From NCBI GenBank assembly GCA_022567305.1, contig JADFHF010000002.1, positions 1-64,000 of the forward strand: a stretch of 64,000 bases of DNA, given 5' to 3'. Shown in pieces: positions 25,648 to 35,430 of the stretch (positions within the stretch are counted from its first letter, which is position 1; each line of letters starts with the position of its first letter). This DNA is from Bacteroidota bacterium (GTDB lineage Bacteria; Bacteroidota; Rhodothermia; Rhodothermales; UBA10348). Below the pieces are notes generated by a model. It did not search any database. It was not told the origin of the DNA and saw only the letters and a list, made by a program, of their open reading frames with translations. The position numbers were made by a program, and so were the translations under genes.

Positions 25648-28071
25648 TCACAATAGCCCCACCGGATCGACGTCGACGGCAATTCTGTATCCTTTCGGAG
25701 GAGTGCCAATCTGAACGTTCGTTCGGCGAATGACCTCACGAACACGCTTATGTGGATCTCCCCGGCCCCTTTTTATCATTACCTGGACCCGGTACAGCTT
25801 CCTCACCTTTCCGATATATGAGGCGGATGGTCCTAAGAGATGAATTTCGGGATCCAGCTCGGTGGCTATCTGGGACCACCGACGGGCAAAGGCCATCACT
25901 TGATGTTCTACCGGGCCGGAGAAGAGTACCGCCACGAGCTTGCCTTCGGGGGGGTATCCAAGCGCTCGGCGCTCATCCAGAAGCTCCCGGGCAAACCGTT
26001 CGTAATCGTGCCGAAGGGCGAATTGGATAATTCGATGCCCCGGATTTCGGGTTTGGAAGAAAACTTCACCTGGAAGGTCTGCTCGACCTGCTCGACCTGC
26101 GACTTGCGTCAAAAGATGAAACGAGCGCTCTTCGGCCCGAATGTCTGGTAGAGACAGACCCGTATCGGCATCGATCACGCCAACCAGCGTGACACGCTCA
26201 AAATCCAGTCCTTTGGCAACCATCTGGGTACCCAGCAGGATATCGGACTTTCCGTTCGCAAAATCCTCCAGAATCTTATGATGCGAGTCTTTCGCGGATG
26301 TGGTGTCAAGGTCCATGCGTACAACAACCGCATCTGGAAAAGTTGCTTCGAGTTCTTCTTCAACCCGCTGCGTTCCAATGCCGAGCTGGGAGACAGCCGC
26401 TCCGCAGTCCGGGCAGGATCTCGGGAGCCCGGCCGTACGCCCGCAGTAGTGGCAGCGCAGGTGCCCCTTCACTTTGTGGTATGTCATCGAGACCGAACAG
26501 TCCGGACATTCCGGCGCCCAATTACAGGCGTGACATCGAATGCTCGGGGCGTAACCCCGTCTGTTTTGAAGCAGAATGACCTGCTGGTTTTTAGTAAGAC
26601 GTAAGCGAATAGCCTCTCTGAGCGGTTTCGAGATGACACTGTTTGGCTCGTCAGGATTCCTTTCTGTTCGAAGATCCACGATTCGAACGTCTGGAAGGAC
26701 GGCTTTTCCAGTGTTTGTCTCGACCCTCTCTGGCATCGAAAGCAACGTATACTTTTGGTTTTCGGCGTTGGCAAGGCTTTCGAGGCTGGGCGTGGCGGAA
26801 CCAAGCACACAGATCGCATGACTCAGTTGAGCGCGCATGACGGCGACGTCCCTCGCGTGGTACCGCGGTGCCGGATCAAACTGCTTGTAGGAAGATTCGT
26901 GCTCTTCGTCGACCACAATGAGACCCAGGTTCGAAACGGGTGCGAGGATGGCCGATCGTGGTCCGATGACGATCGGGTATTGCCCCGACCGAATTCGTCT
27001 CCAGGCATCGAAGCGTTCTCCCGATCCCATTCGGGAATGAAGAACGGCGATCTCGTTTCCGAATCGGGATCTGAATCGTTGTACGGTCTGCGGGGTCAAT
27101 GAGATTTCGGGGACGAGGATGATCCCCGACTTCCCACATTCTCTAACCTTTTTGAGGGACTCGATGTAGACTTCTGTCTTTCCGGATCCAGTAATTCCGT
27201 GCAATAAAAACGTTCGATACCCGGACGCGTGAATGGCTGTCGTAATCGCATCGACCGCCACTTTTTGGTGTTCATTCAGCTCGATCCGGGACGTGGGTTT
27301 TCCACTGGACCCGTTCCGAGCGGATCGATCGATCTCCCTTTTTTCCACGGCAAGCAGTCCGAGATCGGCCAGTCTTCGGATGGTACTGGACGTGGCACCC
27401 GTCTTTTGGAGGAGCCGAGATTGGAGTATCCCGCTCGAAGCATCACTTTCCATCATCGCTTCCATAACTGCCTGCTGCCTGACGCCTCGCAGCGGATGCT
27501 CCGGCGCCCCATCGGCAAGCCGTACGAACTGGTCGTATCGAATCCGCGTGCGTGGAGCCCGGAGGCCGCGTTCAATGCGTAGGAATCCTCTCGATTCGAG
27601 ACCCCTGAGTCGATCCAATGACGCTTCGGGTACGGTTTTTCTTAGCCCTGTCAGCGAAACCGTTGAATCTGTCGGAATGAAGGATAAAAGCTGCTTCTGA
27701 ATATCTGACAACGGGCCCGTGTCTTCGAAGGGGCATTTTTGAATCCGATATTCTGAAACCGTATCCACACCCGGCGGCAAGGAGGCGCGCGCGGCCTCGC
27801 CCCAGCTGCAGAGATAGTACTCGGAAATCCACTTGGTGAGTTGGAGCTGCTCGGCGGTAAGGAGAGCCTTCTCGTCGACGGTGCCAATGATATCTTTGGC
27901 CTCGAAATCAGGAGCCTCATGGGTCACATCGGTGACAATACCTGTCAGCGTTCGCTTGCCAAACGGAACCACGACGCCATGACCTACATCCACCCGACTT
28001 TCTGATGACGGTACACGGTACGTGTATTGCCTTTCGAGTGGGAGGGGAAGGGCTACGTCTACGAACTTCAA
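25648..28071 (-). CDS. priA: Primosomal replication protein N' (PriA helicase)
   Basis: PriA reloads the replisome at stalled forks. The N-terminal DNA-binding domain starts MKFVDVALPLPLERQYTYRV, and Walker A is LLHGITGSGKTEVYIE near residue 290. The DEAH-type box is VVDEEHESSYKQ. Zinc Cys residues occur as CHACNW, CPDCS, CHYCGR and CPDCGA (about 505-550), and helicase motifs V-VI include TQMVAKGLDFERVTLVGV and QVAGRAGR. Length is 807, slightly above E. coli PriA. Translation starts at TTG; no closer ATG gives the conserved N terminus. The next gene on the strand is the SRP RNA. Confidence 0.95.
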   Translation of the reverse strand: MKFVDVALPLPLERQYTYRVPSSESRVDVGHGVVVPFGKRTLTGIVTDVTHEAPDFEAKDIIGTVDEKALLTAEQLQLTKWISEYYLCSWGEAARASLPPGVDTVSEYRIQKCPFEDTGPLSDIQKQLLSFIPTDSTVSLTGLRKTVPEASLDRLRGLESRGFLRIERGLRAPRTRIRYDQFVRLADGAPEHPLRGVRQQAVMEAMMESDASSGILQSRLLQKTGATSSTIRRLADLGLLAVEKREIDRSARNGSSGKPTSRIELNEHQKVAVDAITTAIHASGYRTFLLHGITGSGKTEVYIESLKKVRECGKSGIILVPEISLTPQTVQRFRSRFGNEIAVLHSRMGSGERFDAWRRIRSGQYPIVIGPRSAILAPVSNLGLIVVDEEHESSYKQFDPAPRYHARDVAVMRAQLSHAICVLGSATPSLESLANAENQKYTLLSMPERVETNTGKAVLPDVRIVDLRTERNPDEPNSVISKPLREAIRLRLTKNQQVILLQNRRGYAPSIRCHACNWAPECPDCSVSMTYHKVKGHLRCHYCGRTAGLPRSCPDCGAAVSQLGIGTQRVEEELEATFPDAVVVRMDLDTTSAKDSHHKILEDFANGKSDILLGTQMVAKGLDFERVTLVGVIDADTGLSLPDIRAEERSFHLLTQVAGRAGRADLPGEVFFQTRNPGHRIIQFALRHDYERFARELLDERRALGYPPEGKLVAVLFSGPVEHQVMAFARRWSQIATELDPEIHLLGPSASYIGKVRKLYRVQVMIKRGRGDPHKRVREVIRRTNVQIGTPPKGYRIAVDVDPVGLL

Positions 28072-28194
28072 GAGCCAGACTGACTTGGGGTGAGGTGGAA
28101 TGACGAGATTCTCCGACGCAAGCCCGCTGAAACCGTTCCGCCGAAGCCGGGTTGAGAGGACGATTCAATCTTCCGATGGAAGTTTATCTCGACA

Positions 28195-29223
28195 ATGGCG
28201 CCCATACGCTGGTCACATCTAATCCTGCTGGCTGTTCTCCTTTCGGGCTGTCTCCCGTCCTCGTGCAATCGAAGCGAGTCACGAGATCTGTTTCCCCAGG
28301 ACTCGTTGTCGAAAGCCTTTGCGGCTTCGCTCCCGGTTGATACTCTGACCGTTCTCGACTGGATTGAGGTGAGCGACGAATTGACGATGGAATATCCGCG
28401 AACGCTCGGATACGATGCCGAGGATCGGTTATGGGTGTCGGATACAGAGTTACATACTCTGACCGCTCTCAGCGAGGACGGATCCGTAAAGGAGCGGATC
28501 GACGCGACCGAATTCCCGTTTCCATACATCGCCGGTTTCCGGGGTGACACGGTGATCGTGTTCAGCGCCGGTACGAGTGAAATCATAAAGGTCGTTTCCG
28601 GGGAAGCGGTCGCGCGTATTCCGGTTCCTGATGACGCTCCATCGAGAGGCGTATTCCGTTATGCAGCAGCGGATGAGGCACGGATCTTTATCAAAGTCAT
28701 CGCCGACGGGTTTGAGGGATATATCGCCGAGCTCGACAACAGTGGTGCGATACTCAACCGACGGGCGTTAAGAGGGCCTTACTGGCAATACGCCGGAATG
28801 CTACGGATCTGGGGTGATTCTCTGCTCAGTCTTTCAGGATTTCGACCGATCATTCATCTGCGGTCTTCTGCAGACTCGGTTCGAGTAATGCCCCTGGTGG
28901 GTTTTGATTCTCCAATGCTAGCCCGAACACGACTCTTTGTCCTCAACCATTTGGACCAACCGCCCATGTTGACAGCGTCCGCCGCAGCAGTCGGTGAGTT
29001 GCTCTTTCTGCTCAACATGCGTCCCGGATGGCTACGCGTGGATGTCTACGGTCACGATGGACATCTACAGAACATCCTTACACAGCCTTCTCCAGAATTC
29101 AATCAGGATTATTATCCTTCAGACATCGCCGTAAGACGGATCAGCGAGACCGAGTATGAGCTGGCCGTTTCTGTTATTGAACCTGAGCCGCGCATCGAAA
29201 GGTATCGATGGCAGCGTCGCTGA
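28195..29223 (+). CDS. Lipoprotein, possible 6-bladed beta-propeller
   Basis: The N terminus MAPIRWSHLILLAVLLSGC has a good lipobox (LLSGC). The mature protein (about 320 residues) has blade-like repeats such as DAEDRLWVSDTELHTLTALS, IAGFRGDTVIVFSAGTSEII and ARIFIKVIADGFEGYIAELD, and ends with YELAVSVIEPEPRIERYRW. This resembles the 6-bladed propeller lipoproteins common in Bacteroidota, which are membrane-anchored with unknown ligands. recG starts 17 bp after its stop, so the two may be co-transcribed although their functions look unrelated. Confidence 0.72.
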   Translation: MAPIRWSHLILLAVLLSGCLPSSCNRSESRDLFPQDSLSKAFAASLPVDTLTVLDWIEVSDELTMEYPRTLGYDAEDRLWVSDTELHTLTALSEDGSVKERIDATEFPFPYIAGFRGDTVIVFSAGTSEIIKVVSGEAVARIPVPDDAPSRGVFRYAAADEARIFIKVIADGFEGYIAELDNSGAILNRRALRGPYWQYAGMLRIWGDSLLSLSGFRPIIHLRSSADSVRVMPLVGFDSPMLARTRLFVLNHLDQPPMLTASAAAVGELLFLLNMRPGWLRVDVYGHDGHLQNILTQPSPEFNQDYYPSDIAVRRISETEYELAVSVIEPEPRIERYRWQRR

Positions 29224-29240
29224 GCATCAGAGTTGTTTTT

Positions 29241-31352
29241 ATGCCCGAAGTGTCCCACTTGGAATTCCTATCTGGCCCGGTTCGGTTCGTGAAGGGTATC
29301 GGGCCGCGTCGTGCCGACGTTCTTTCGGAAGCGGGAGTCGATACGGTCAGGGATCTTCTGCAATATTATCCCCGGAAGTATTTGGATCGTACGTCGGTCA
29401 GCGCGATCAAGGACGTCAGCTCTGACTCAGGGCCCGTGACGATTATCGGAACGATCCTGACGCTCAAGGTCATTCCGGGCCGGCGGGGTAGGCGATTCGA
29501 ATTGGTGATCGAGGATGAGCCGGGTCGGCGGATTACGTGCGTTTGGTTCAAGGGTGTAGCGTGGGTTTCCAAGGTTTTTGAAAAGGATCAGCTCGTCGCC
29601 TTCCACGGGCGTCCTCAGAAATACAGCGGGGGAATCTCGTTGCCTCACCCGGATTTTGACGTGCTGGACGAGGAAGCACCGGCTCTGGCCACGGGTCGAA
29701 TTATCGCCCTCTATCCAGGAGGAGCGTCGCTTTCGAGAGTGGGGTTGACCAGCCGTTCGTTCCGAAGAACGCTCTTTCATTTGATTAAGGAGCACGGCGA
29801 ACGCCTTCAAGAAGTGCTTCCTGAGGGCATACAGGGCAAATACAACCTCCTGGACGGGCGTGTGGCCCTTCGAGCCGTTCATTTTCCCAAGAATGAAAAA
29901 GAACTCATAAGGGCCATCGCAAGACTGAAATTCGAAGAGCTCTTTTTCATTCAGCTCATGCTGGCGAGAATGAAACGGGATCAGACGGTCGAAGAAGGGG
30001 TCGTCCTCGAAACAAAGGACGGACTCGCCAGCCGATTTATCCACGATGTCTTGCCGTTTGAGTTGACCGGGTCGCAGACCGAAGCCATCACCGATATCAC
30101 TCGGGACACCGCCTCGGGAACGCGCATGAACCGCCTGCTGCAGGGAGATGTGGGGAGCGGGAAAACCGTCGTGGCGGTGGCGGCCATGCTCCACGCCGTG
30201 GACAACGGACTTCAGGCTGTTTTTATGGCTCCGACTGAAATTCTGGCCGAACAGCACTTCCGGAATTTGCTCACGTACTTCGAGCCTCTCGGTGTCCGGG
30301 TAAGATTGCTGCTCGGGGGCATGAAAAAATCGGAGCGCTCGGCCATCCTGGAGAGTCTTTCATCGGGCGACCTACCCATCGTCGTTGGGACCCATGCAAT
30401 CATTCAGAAGGATGTCTCTTTCAAGGGTTTGGGGATGTGCATCGTGGACGAGCAACATCGCTTCGGCGTGATGCAGCGGGCGACGCTCTTCAAGAAAGGC
30501 GACCGTCCACACACGTTGCTGATGACCGCTACGCCGATTCCTCGTTCGCTCGCTCTCACGGTTTATGGCGACCTTGACGTGAGTATCATGCGTGATCAAC
30601 CACCCGGAAGGCAGCCGATCCGCACTCGACTTGTTTGGGACCGGGACCGGGATAGCGCCACTGAGATTCTCCGCAGCGAATGTATAAACGGTCGCCAGGC
30701 CTATGTCGTTTATCCGCTGGTTGAAGAGAGCGAAAAACTTGACCTGAAGGATGCAGAGAATGGTTATGAGAAGCTTGTGGCCGAGTTTCCAGATATGACC
30801 GTGGACCTGATCCACGGCAGGATGTCTTCGGAGCAGAAAGAATCAGCCATGAAAAAATTCGTGGATGGCGAAACACAGATACTGGTTTCAACCACGGTTA
30901 TCGAGGTGGGTGTTGACGTCTCGAACGCGACCGTCATGATGATCGAACACGCCGAACGATTCGGGCTCAGTCAGCTCCACCAGCTCCGCGGACGAGTCGG
31001 TCGCGGGCCGCACCGGAGCACCTGTATTCTGATCGCTCACTTCAAAAGGTCTAGTGAGGCTGACGAGCGCCTCAGAACCATGGTCGAGACGAATGACGGA
31101 TTCAAAATCAGTGAGGTGGACCTGAAACTCCGAGGTGCGGGCGACTTTTTTGGAACGAGGCAAAGCGGTTTACCGGATCTCAAGATCGCAGACATCGTCG
31201 CTGACACGGAGATTCTTATTCAGGCGAGGGAAGCAGCCTTTGAGTTGGTGGCCAAGGATCCGAACCTGGACGATCCAGGAAACGAATCACTCGGAGCATA
31301 CTTTCGAGCGTTTTACGGACGCGAGGTAATGAATCTCTCCCGGGTCGGCTGA
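29241..31352 (+). CDS. recG: ATP-dependent DNA helicase RecG
   Basis: RecG remodels stalled forks and Holliday junctions. From the ATG at 29241 the protein begins MPEVSHLEFLSGPVRFVKGI. It has the wedge OB-fold (about 60-150), Walker A LLQGDVGSGKTVVA near 300, the DEQHRFGV box, MTATPIPRSL, and SQLHQLRGRVGRGPHRS near 590, with the C-terminal TRAFQ-like DLKLRGAGDFFGTRQSG. About 703 residues is typical. The ORF-track start at 29208 overlaps the upstream gene and is less likely. Confidence 0.95.
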   Translation: MPEVSHLEFLSGPVRFVKGIGPRRADVLSEAGVDTVRDLLQYYPRKYLDRTSVSAIKDVSSDSGPVTIIGTILTLKVIPGRRGRRFELVIEDEPGRRITCVWFKGVAWVSKVFEKDQLVAFHGRPQKYSGGISLPHPDFDVLDEEAPALATGRIIALYPGGASLSRVGLTSRSFRRTLFHLIKEHGERLQEVLPEGIQGKYNLLDGRVALRAVHFPKNEKELIRAIARLKFEELFFIQLMLARMKRDQTVEEGVVLETKDGLASRFIHDVLPFELTGSQTEAITDITRDTASGTRMNRLLQGDVGSGKTVVAVAAMLHAVDNGLQAVFMAPTEILAEQHFRNLLTYFEPLGVRVRLLLGGMKKSERSAILESLSSGDLPIVVGTHAIIQKDVSFKGLGMCIVDEQHRFGVMQRATLFKKGDRPHTLLMTATPIPRSLALTVYGDLDVSIMRDQPPGRQPIRTRLVWDRDRDSATEILRSECINGRQAYVVYPLVEESEKLDLKDAENGYEKLVAEFPDMTVDLIHGRMSSEQKESAMKKFVDGETQILVSTTVIEVGVDVSNATVMMIEHAERFGLSQLHQLRGRVGRGPHRSTCILIAHFKRSSEADERLRTMVETNDGFKISEVDLKLRGAGDFFGTRQSGLPDLKIADIVADTEILIQAREAAFELVAKDPNLDDPGNESLGAYFRAFYGREVMNLSRVG

Positions 31353-31360
31353 GTGCCCCT

Positions 31361-32125
31361 CTAGTGGACGTAGCTCCCGGCGTTGATGTCGATGGAGGTG
31401 CCCGTCGCGTGATCGGCGAGGCCACTTGCCAGCAAAACGACTGTGGGTGCTATGTCTTCGGGTTCAGTGAGTCGGTTCAGCGCCAGGCCGTCCGATACAA
31501 AGTCTTCTCCGTAGGCGTCAATGAAACCCTGTGCCATATCGGTGCGGACAAAGCCCGGGGCGATGACGAATGATGTAATATTTTGCTTTCCGAATGCTCG
31601 TGCAATAGACCGGCTCATCGATACCACACCCCCTTTGGAAGCCGCATAAGCAATGCAATCCTCCGTGTCTCCCCGAAAGGCAGCTCGAGACGCAATATGG
31701 ATAATGCGACCCCCCTTCATGTCCTTCTTCTGAAAGTGATCGATTGCGGCTCGTGATAAGAGGCCGGGCGCGCGAAGATTAATATTCATGGTCGCGTCCC
31801 AGTCGCGAACCCACGCATCCGACTCCATATCGAGAGGGCTGTTGATTGAAATTCCGGCGTTGTTGACGAGCACATCTACGGATCCAAAAGAATCTACAAC
31901 GGACGAAAACAGGTTCTGGCAGGCTGACACATCGCCTAGATCGGCTCTGAATATCGACGACCCGTTTCCAGCTTCCTCGGCTACCTTTCGCGCTTTCGAT
32001 TCTTCCTTTCGATAGTGAACCGCCACGCGGGCCCCGGCTCCGCCCAGCGCAAGGCTAATGGCCCGACCAATTCCCCGGCTTGCCCCTGTGACGAGAATAT
32101 TCGTATTCGAAAGATCGATTTTCAT
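31361..32125 (-). CDS. SDR family oxidoreductase, FabG-like
   Basis: The 254-residue SDR has TGASRGIGRAISLALGGAGA at the start, NNAGISINSP near 90, the catalytic Ser in IHIASRAA, YAASKGGVVSMSRSIA near 158, and the typical end VLLASGLADHATGTSIDINAG. This fits 3-oxoacyl-ACP reductase (FabG) or a related polyol/sugar dehydrogenase. It is not in a fatty-acid cluster, so the substrate remains open. It is convergent with recG (8 bp gap) and about 50 bp downstream of the DUF2480 gene. Confidence 0.88.
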   Translation of the reverse strand: MKIDLSNTNILVTGASRGIGRAISLALGGAGARVAVHYRKEESKARKVAEEAGNGSSIFRADLGDVSACQNLFSSVVDSFGSVDVLVNNAGISINSPLDMESDAWVRDWDATMNINLRAPGLLSRAAIDHFQKKDMKGGRIIHIASRAAFRGDTEDCIAYAASKGGVVSMSRSIARAFGKQNITSFVIAPGFVRTDMAQGFIDAYGEDFVSDGLALNRLTEPEDIAPTVVLLASGLADHATGTSIDINAGSYVH

Positions 32126-32175
32126 TTTGACAGATCCAGTATCGCCTCTTGGCGTGTTCTAGCCTTTTCGCGCGG

Positions 32176-32679
32176 TTACTTGCGTCTCCAGAGCGGGACG
32201 GATGAGCAGGGCTCGCCGTACATAATCTTCCGCGCCACGCCCTGCATCTGGTTCATCGCGTCGACATAGGCTTCTCTTGGCACAATACCCGATCCGCAGC
32301 CTTTGATTACGACTATGCTATCTTTGTATTCGCTCAAGTCCGTGGCTGCGATTCGCGCGGAGAAATAATTCTTGACGAGATCGGCCTTCTGGCCCAATGC
32401 TACGGAAGTGGCAATAGATTCAAGTTTGGACGCGACGAGCATGAATGCCCAGGTTGGCACGATTGCATCCGCAGAGCAGAAAACAGCAACGTGCTGGTCG
32501 AGATAGTCCGTCCACGGATGATCTTTCACAAACTCACGGAATTCCTTTTCACGGACAATCATGCCCTCGTAAAGCCACGGAGCGATGTCCAATTCAACAA
32601 CCTCTTTTCCGTCCCAGAGTTCTTCTAGATTGAAGACCATCAGGTCGCTCTCAGCCACGCGGTTAACAATCGGTTCCAT
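32176..32679 (-). CDS. DUF2480 family protein
   Basis: This 167-residue protein matches the DUF2480 family of Bacteroidota: NRVAESDLMVFNLEELW, ELDIAPWLYEGMIVREKEFR, a CSADAIVPTWAFMLVASKL segment, VVIKGCGSGIVPREAYVDAM and KIMYGEPCSSVPLWRRK. Conserved Cys residues in FCSAD, KGCGS and EPCSS suggest a redox, zinc or Fe-S role, but this is not established. It lies 9 bp downstream of the cysteine desulfurase gene, so the pair is likely an operon tied to sulfur transfer or Fe-S handling. Confidence 0.88.
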   Translation of the reverse strand: MEPIVNRVAESDLMVFNLEELWDGKEVVELDIAPWLYEGMIVREKEFREFVKDHPWTDYLDQHVAVFCSADAIVPTWAFMLVASKLESIATSVALGQKADLVKNYFSARIAATDLSEYKDSIVVIKGCGSGIVPREAYVDAMNQMQGVARKIMYGEPCSSVPLWRRK

Positions 32680-32688
32680 GTTATCCTC

Positions 32689-33849
32689 CTAGTCCTGCAT
32701 GGCAGGCTGACCCGCGTGTTCCTGGACATACTCCACCAGCAATCGGACTGCCTCGTCAACTTCGGCTTCAGTCGTGTTGCGCCCCATGCTGAAACGAATT
32801 GTTCCTTTCGCTTCGTCGGCACTTAGTCCATGGGCCGAGAGAACATGACTCGGCTTCGCCTTACCCGTACCACACGCGCTCCCCGTTGACACCGCGAGGC
32901 GTCCGATGTCTGAGATCATTTCTCCGACGTTAATACCTGGAAAGGTGATGTTGCTCGTTTGGGGAAGGCGATCGACATCGGCTCCGTTCACCTTTAGACC
33001 CGGAATGGCCTCGATGAGTGCGTTCTCGAATCGATTTTTGAGGGTCGTATGTCTCTCATGATCCAAACTGAGTCGGTTTTTTGCGATTTCCGCTGCCGCG
33101 CCCAGTCCGACGATTCCCGGGACATTGAGGGTTCCAGCTCGTTTTCCATTCTCCTGGGATCCACCGTGAATGAGTGGTGCGATTCGGATGAATGGGCGAG
33201 ATTCGCGGATGAAGAGAGCCCCAACCCCTTTAGGCCCGTAAAATTTGTGTGCTGAGCAGGCCAGAAGATCCACGCCTTCGACACTTACCGGAATTTTACC
33301 GACTGCCTGAGTGGCGTCCGTAAGAAAGAGGGCCTGATGACCGTCGAGCACCGATGCGATTTCTGCGACCGGGTGGATTACACCCGTCTCGTTGTTCGCC
33401 CACATGATGGCGACGAGAATCGTGTCCTCGCGGAGCGCATCGGCTACCGTATGTGCCGAAAGCAGGCCATTTTCGTCTACCGGTAGCGGGGTGATTTCGA
33501 AGCCGTCGAACTGAAGGCTCTTACAGGATTCAAGGACGGCGTTGTGTTCGGTCGCGCAGGTGATAATGTGCTTTCCTTTCGAACTTCGAGATTTCGCAAT
33601 TCCCTTAATGGCCATGTTGATCGCTTCCGTCGCGCCCCCAGTAAAAATAATCTCGTCCGGTGATGCCTGGATCAGCTCCGCCAGTTGCTCTCGCGCGATC
33701 GTCGCCGCCTCATCCGCTGCCCAACCGTACTGATGGCTCTTGTTTGAAGGATTTCCGTACTCGTCAAGGAAGTATGGAATCATTCGATCGAGAACCTCCT
33801 GACTGACGGGGGTTGACGCGTTGTAATCGAGATAAATAGTGTCGCTCAT
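32689..33849 (-). CDS. Cysteine desulfurase, NifS/IscS-like
   Basis: The PLP enzyme releases sulfur from cysteine for Fe-S clusters and thiolation. From the ATG at 33849 it reads MSDTIYLDYNASTPVSQEVL. It has the ATEHNAVLESCK motif near 100, the PLP Lys in CSAHKFYGPKGVGALF near 205, and the active-site Cys in STGSACGTGKAKPSHVL near 325. The Cys loop and overall pattern fit the NifS/IscS group I enzymes rather than SufS. The ORF-track start at 33987 adds 46 residues with no family match. It is followed closely by DUF2480. Confidence 0.93.
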   Translation of the reverse strand: MSDTIYLDYNASTPVSQEVLDRMIPYFLDEYGNPSNKSHQYGWAADEAATIAREQLAELIQASPDEIIFTGGATEAINMAIKGIAKSRSSKGKHIITCATEHNAVLESCKSLQFDGFEITPLPVDENGLLSAHTVADALREDTILVAIMWANNETGVIHPVAEIASVLDGHQALFLTDATQAVGKIPVSVEGVDLLACSAHKFYGPKGVGALFIRESRPFIRIAPLIHGGSQENGKRAGTLNVPGIVGLGAAAEIAKNRLSLDHERHTTLKNRFENALIEAIPGLKVNGADVDRLPQTSNITFPGINVGEMISDIGRLAVSTGSACGTGKAKPSHVLSAHGLSADEAKGTIRFSMGRNTTEAEVDEAVRLLVEYVQEHAGQPAMQD

Positions 33850-33988
33850 TGCGCTCCGTGTGAAACTGTGGGTTCCGATGATGGAACTCCATAGAACGAG
33901 CGGAGAGAAAAGGGGTTTCGGAAGTGGGTTTGGGTGAACCGAAGCGGGGTTCAGTTCGTTGGCAGGCAAACATTTAAGCGCTTCCAAA

Positions 33989-35059
33989 ATGATTCGACGG
34001 GTACGAATTGGAATCCTCGTGATGGTCGTCGCAACCGTTGTCAGCGGATGTGAGCTCTATTCGCACGAGGGAGATGACCGTGTTGTCGAAGGCGTATCTT
34101 TTACGGAGCTTTTTCGTCCCCCGACAGCGAGCGAAATCCAAGCGATCGAAAGCGAATGGGCAGGCAGGAGTACGAGTGCGGTTGATGTGCAGCTTGTGGC
34201 GCAGTTCCGGATCTCGACGTCGACTCTGTCGATAATCTCTCACCTGGTCGATGGCGTCACCCATTTCGGCGGCATCCTCGCACCGGACGGCGCGAGTGTC
34301 GGCAGCCTCCCTGTCGTCGTCTATGCGCACGGCGGCGACAGTGGAGTCAGCATCGACGAAGAGGTACTACTGGTCCTATCGTTCCTGGGAGACGTGCGAA
34401 ATCAATTCGTGGTTGTAGTACCATCATTTCGGTCTGAGTCAATTCGATATCAGAGCAACATCTGGCTTTCAGACGGTCCGCCCAGTCCGTGGAATTACGA
34501 TGTAGACGACGCGCTGTCGCTTCTTAGTGCAACATCTATTCTCGTTCCGGCCGCAGATATGGAAAGAGTGGGTGTAGTAGGATTGAGTCGTGGAGGCGGA
34601 GTCGGTCTTCTGATGGGTATACGAGATCCGCGGATCAGCGTGGTGGTCGATTTCTTCGGTCCGACGGATTTTTTCGGGCCATTCATACAGGATGTGGTAG
34701 AAGAGGCGCTCCTTGGTTCGCGCCGGGATCTCCCAGGGCTCGACTTTCTTGACGAGCAGTTTATTCAGGCCGTCAAGCGTGGTGACATGACTGAGGAGGA
34801 AGTCCGCCCGGAGCTGATTCGGCGCTCGCCCGTGCTCTTCGTAGATCGGATCCCGGATCTCCAGATTCACCACGGAAACCTGGACATGATCGTACCGGTT
34901 TCCCAAAGCAAGAGTCTGGAAACGGCCATGCTTGCCGCGGGTAGAGGCCCTTCGGGGTTTGAGACGTATTACTACGAACTCGGCCAGCACAGCCCGATCA
35001 CCCTTGTGGGAAGTCTGGATCGGACCGTCGATTTTCTATCCAGGCTCCTGGAAAATTGA
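33989..35059 (+). CDS. Lipid-anchored alpha/beta hydrolase
   Basis: From the ATG at 33989 the N terminus MIRRVRIGILVMVVATVVSGC is a lipoprotein signal with a VVSGC lipobox. The hydrolase fold has the oxyanion strand LPVVVYAHGGDSGVS, the nucleophile elbow VGLSRGGGVG (Ser) near residue 200, an Asp in HHGNLDMIVPVSQS and a late His in ELGQHSPIT. This resembles prolyl-oligopeptidase/dienelactone hydrolase-type peptidases and esterases. It is divergent from the cysteine desulfurase and is the last + strand gene before the tRNA-Glu. The substrate is unknown. Confidence 0.82.
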   Translation: MIRRVRIGILVMVVATVVSGCELYSHEGDDRVVEGVSFTELFRPPTASEIQAIESEWAGRSTSAVDVQLVAQFRISTSTLSIISHLVDGVTHFGGILAPDGASVGSLPVVVYAHGGDSGVSIDEEVLLVLSFLGDVRNQFVVVVPSFRSESIRYQSNIWLSDGPPSPWNYDVDDALSLLSATSILVPAADMERVGVVGLSRGGGVGLLMGIRDPRISVVVDFFGPTDFFGPFIQDVVEEALLGSRRDLPGLDFLDEQFIQAVKRGDMTEEEVRPELIRRSPVLFVDRIPDLQIHHGNLDMIVPVSQSKSLETAMLAAGRGPSGFETYYYELGQHSPITLVGSLDRTVDFLSRLLEN

Positions 35060-35188
35060 ACGTGAAACAGGATATGTCCAACACGCGTTAACTGCGGCCG
35101 CTGCAAAAAGGCAGTGTGAGACTGCAGACCACAACTTCAGCACTGCACGGCTACCCAGAAAGGCTGCCCAGCAGTGTTGTCCAGAAAT

Positions 35189-35261
35189 GCCGCGTTCGTC
35201 TAGGGGTCCAGGACGCCGGCCTCTCACGCCGGCAACACGGGTTCAAATCCCGTACGCGGTA
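35189..35261 (+). tRNA. tRNA-Glu (CTC)
   Basis: A complete cloverleaf can be read: acceptor GCCGCGT/ACGCGGT, D-arm CGTCTAGGGGTCCAGGAC, anticodon arm CCGGC-CTCTCAC-GCCGG with anticodon CTC, and T-arm CGGGTTCAAATCCCG, discriminator A, with CCA not encoded. The 1:72 pair is G:U. The body matches bacterial tRNA-Glu. Its 3' 17 bases plus the next C recur five more times downstream, so this gene is the attachment site of the cassette array. Confidence 0.95.
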
Positions 35262-35359
35262 CAAAGTCAAGCCCTTTCTGTAACTCCCTGCCTGGCAGGG
35301 GATTGCGGGGAGAGTTATTCTTCTTATCTGGAGCACGTCCCTATAGGAGGCCTACAAAG
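35245..35359 (+). repeat. Array copy 0: tRNA 3' end core plus left module
   Basis: The core lies within the tRNA at 35245-35262. The hairpin follows from about 35269, with AACTCCCTGCC/GGCAGGGGATT as the inner stem, but the outer GGGCTT arm is changed to GAGTT. The box TCCCTATAGGAGGCCTACAAAG starts at 35338, 93 bp after the core start. Confidence 0.8.
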
Positions 35360-35430
35360 TGCTTAATAAAATTCGTAGTTAATCGGAATGGACGGCTAGT
35401 ATGTCCCGGTAGGGAGTCAGGATCTTTCGG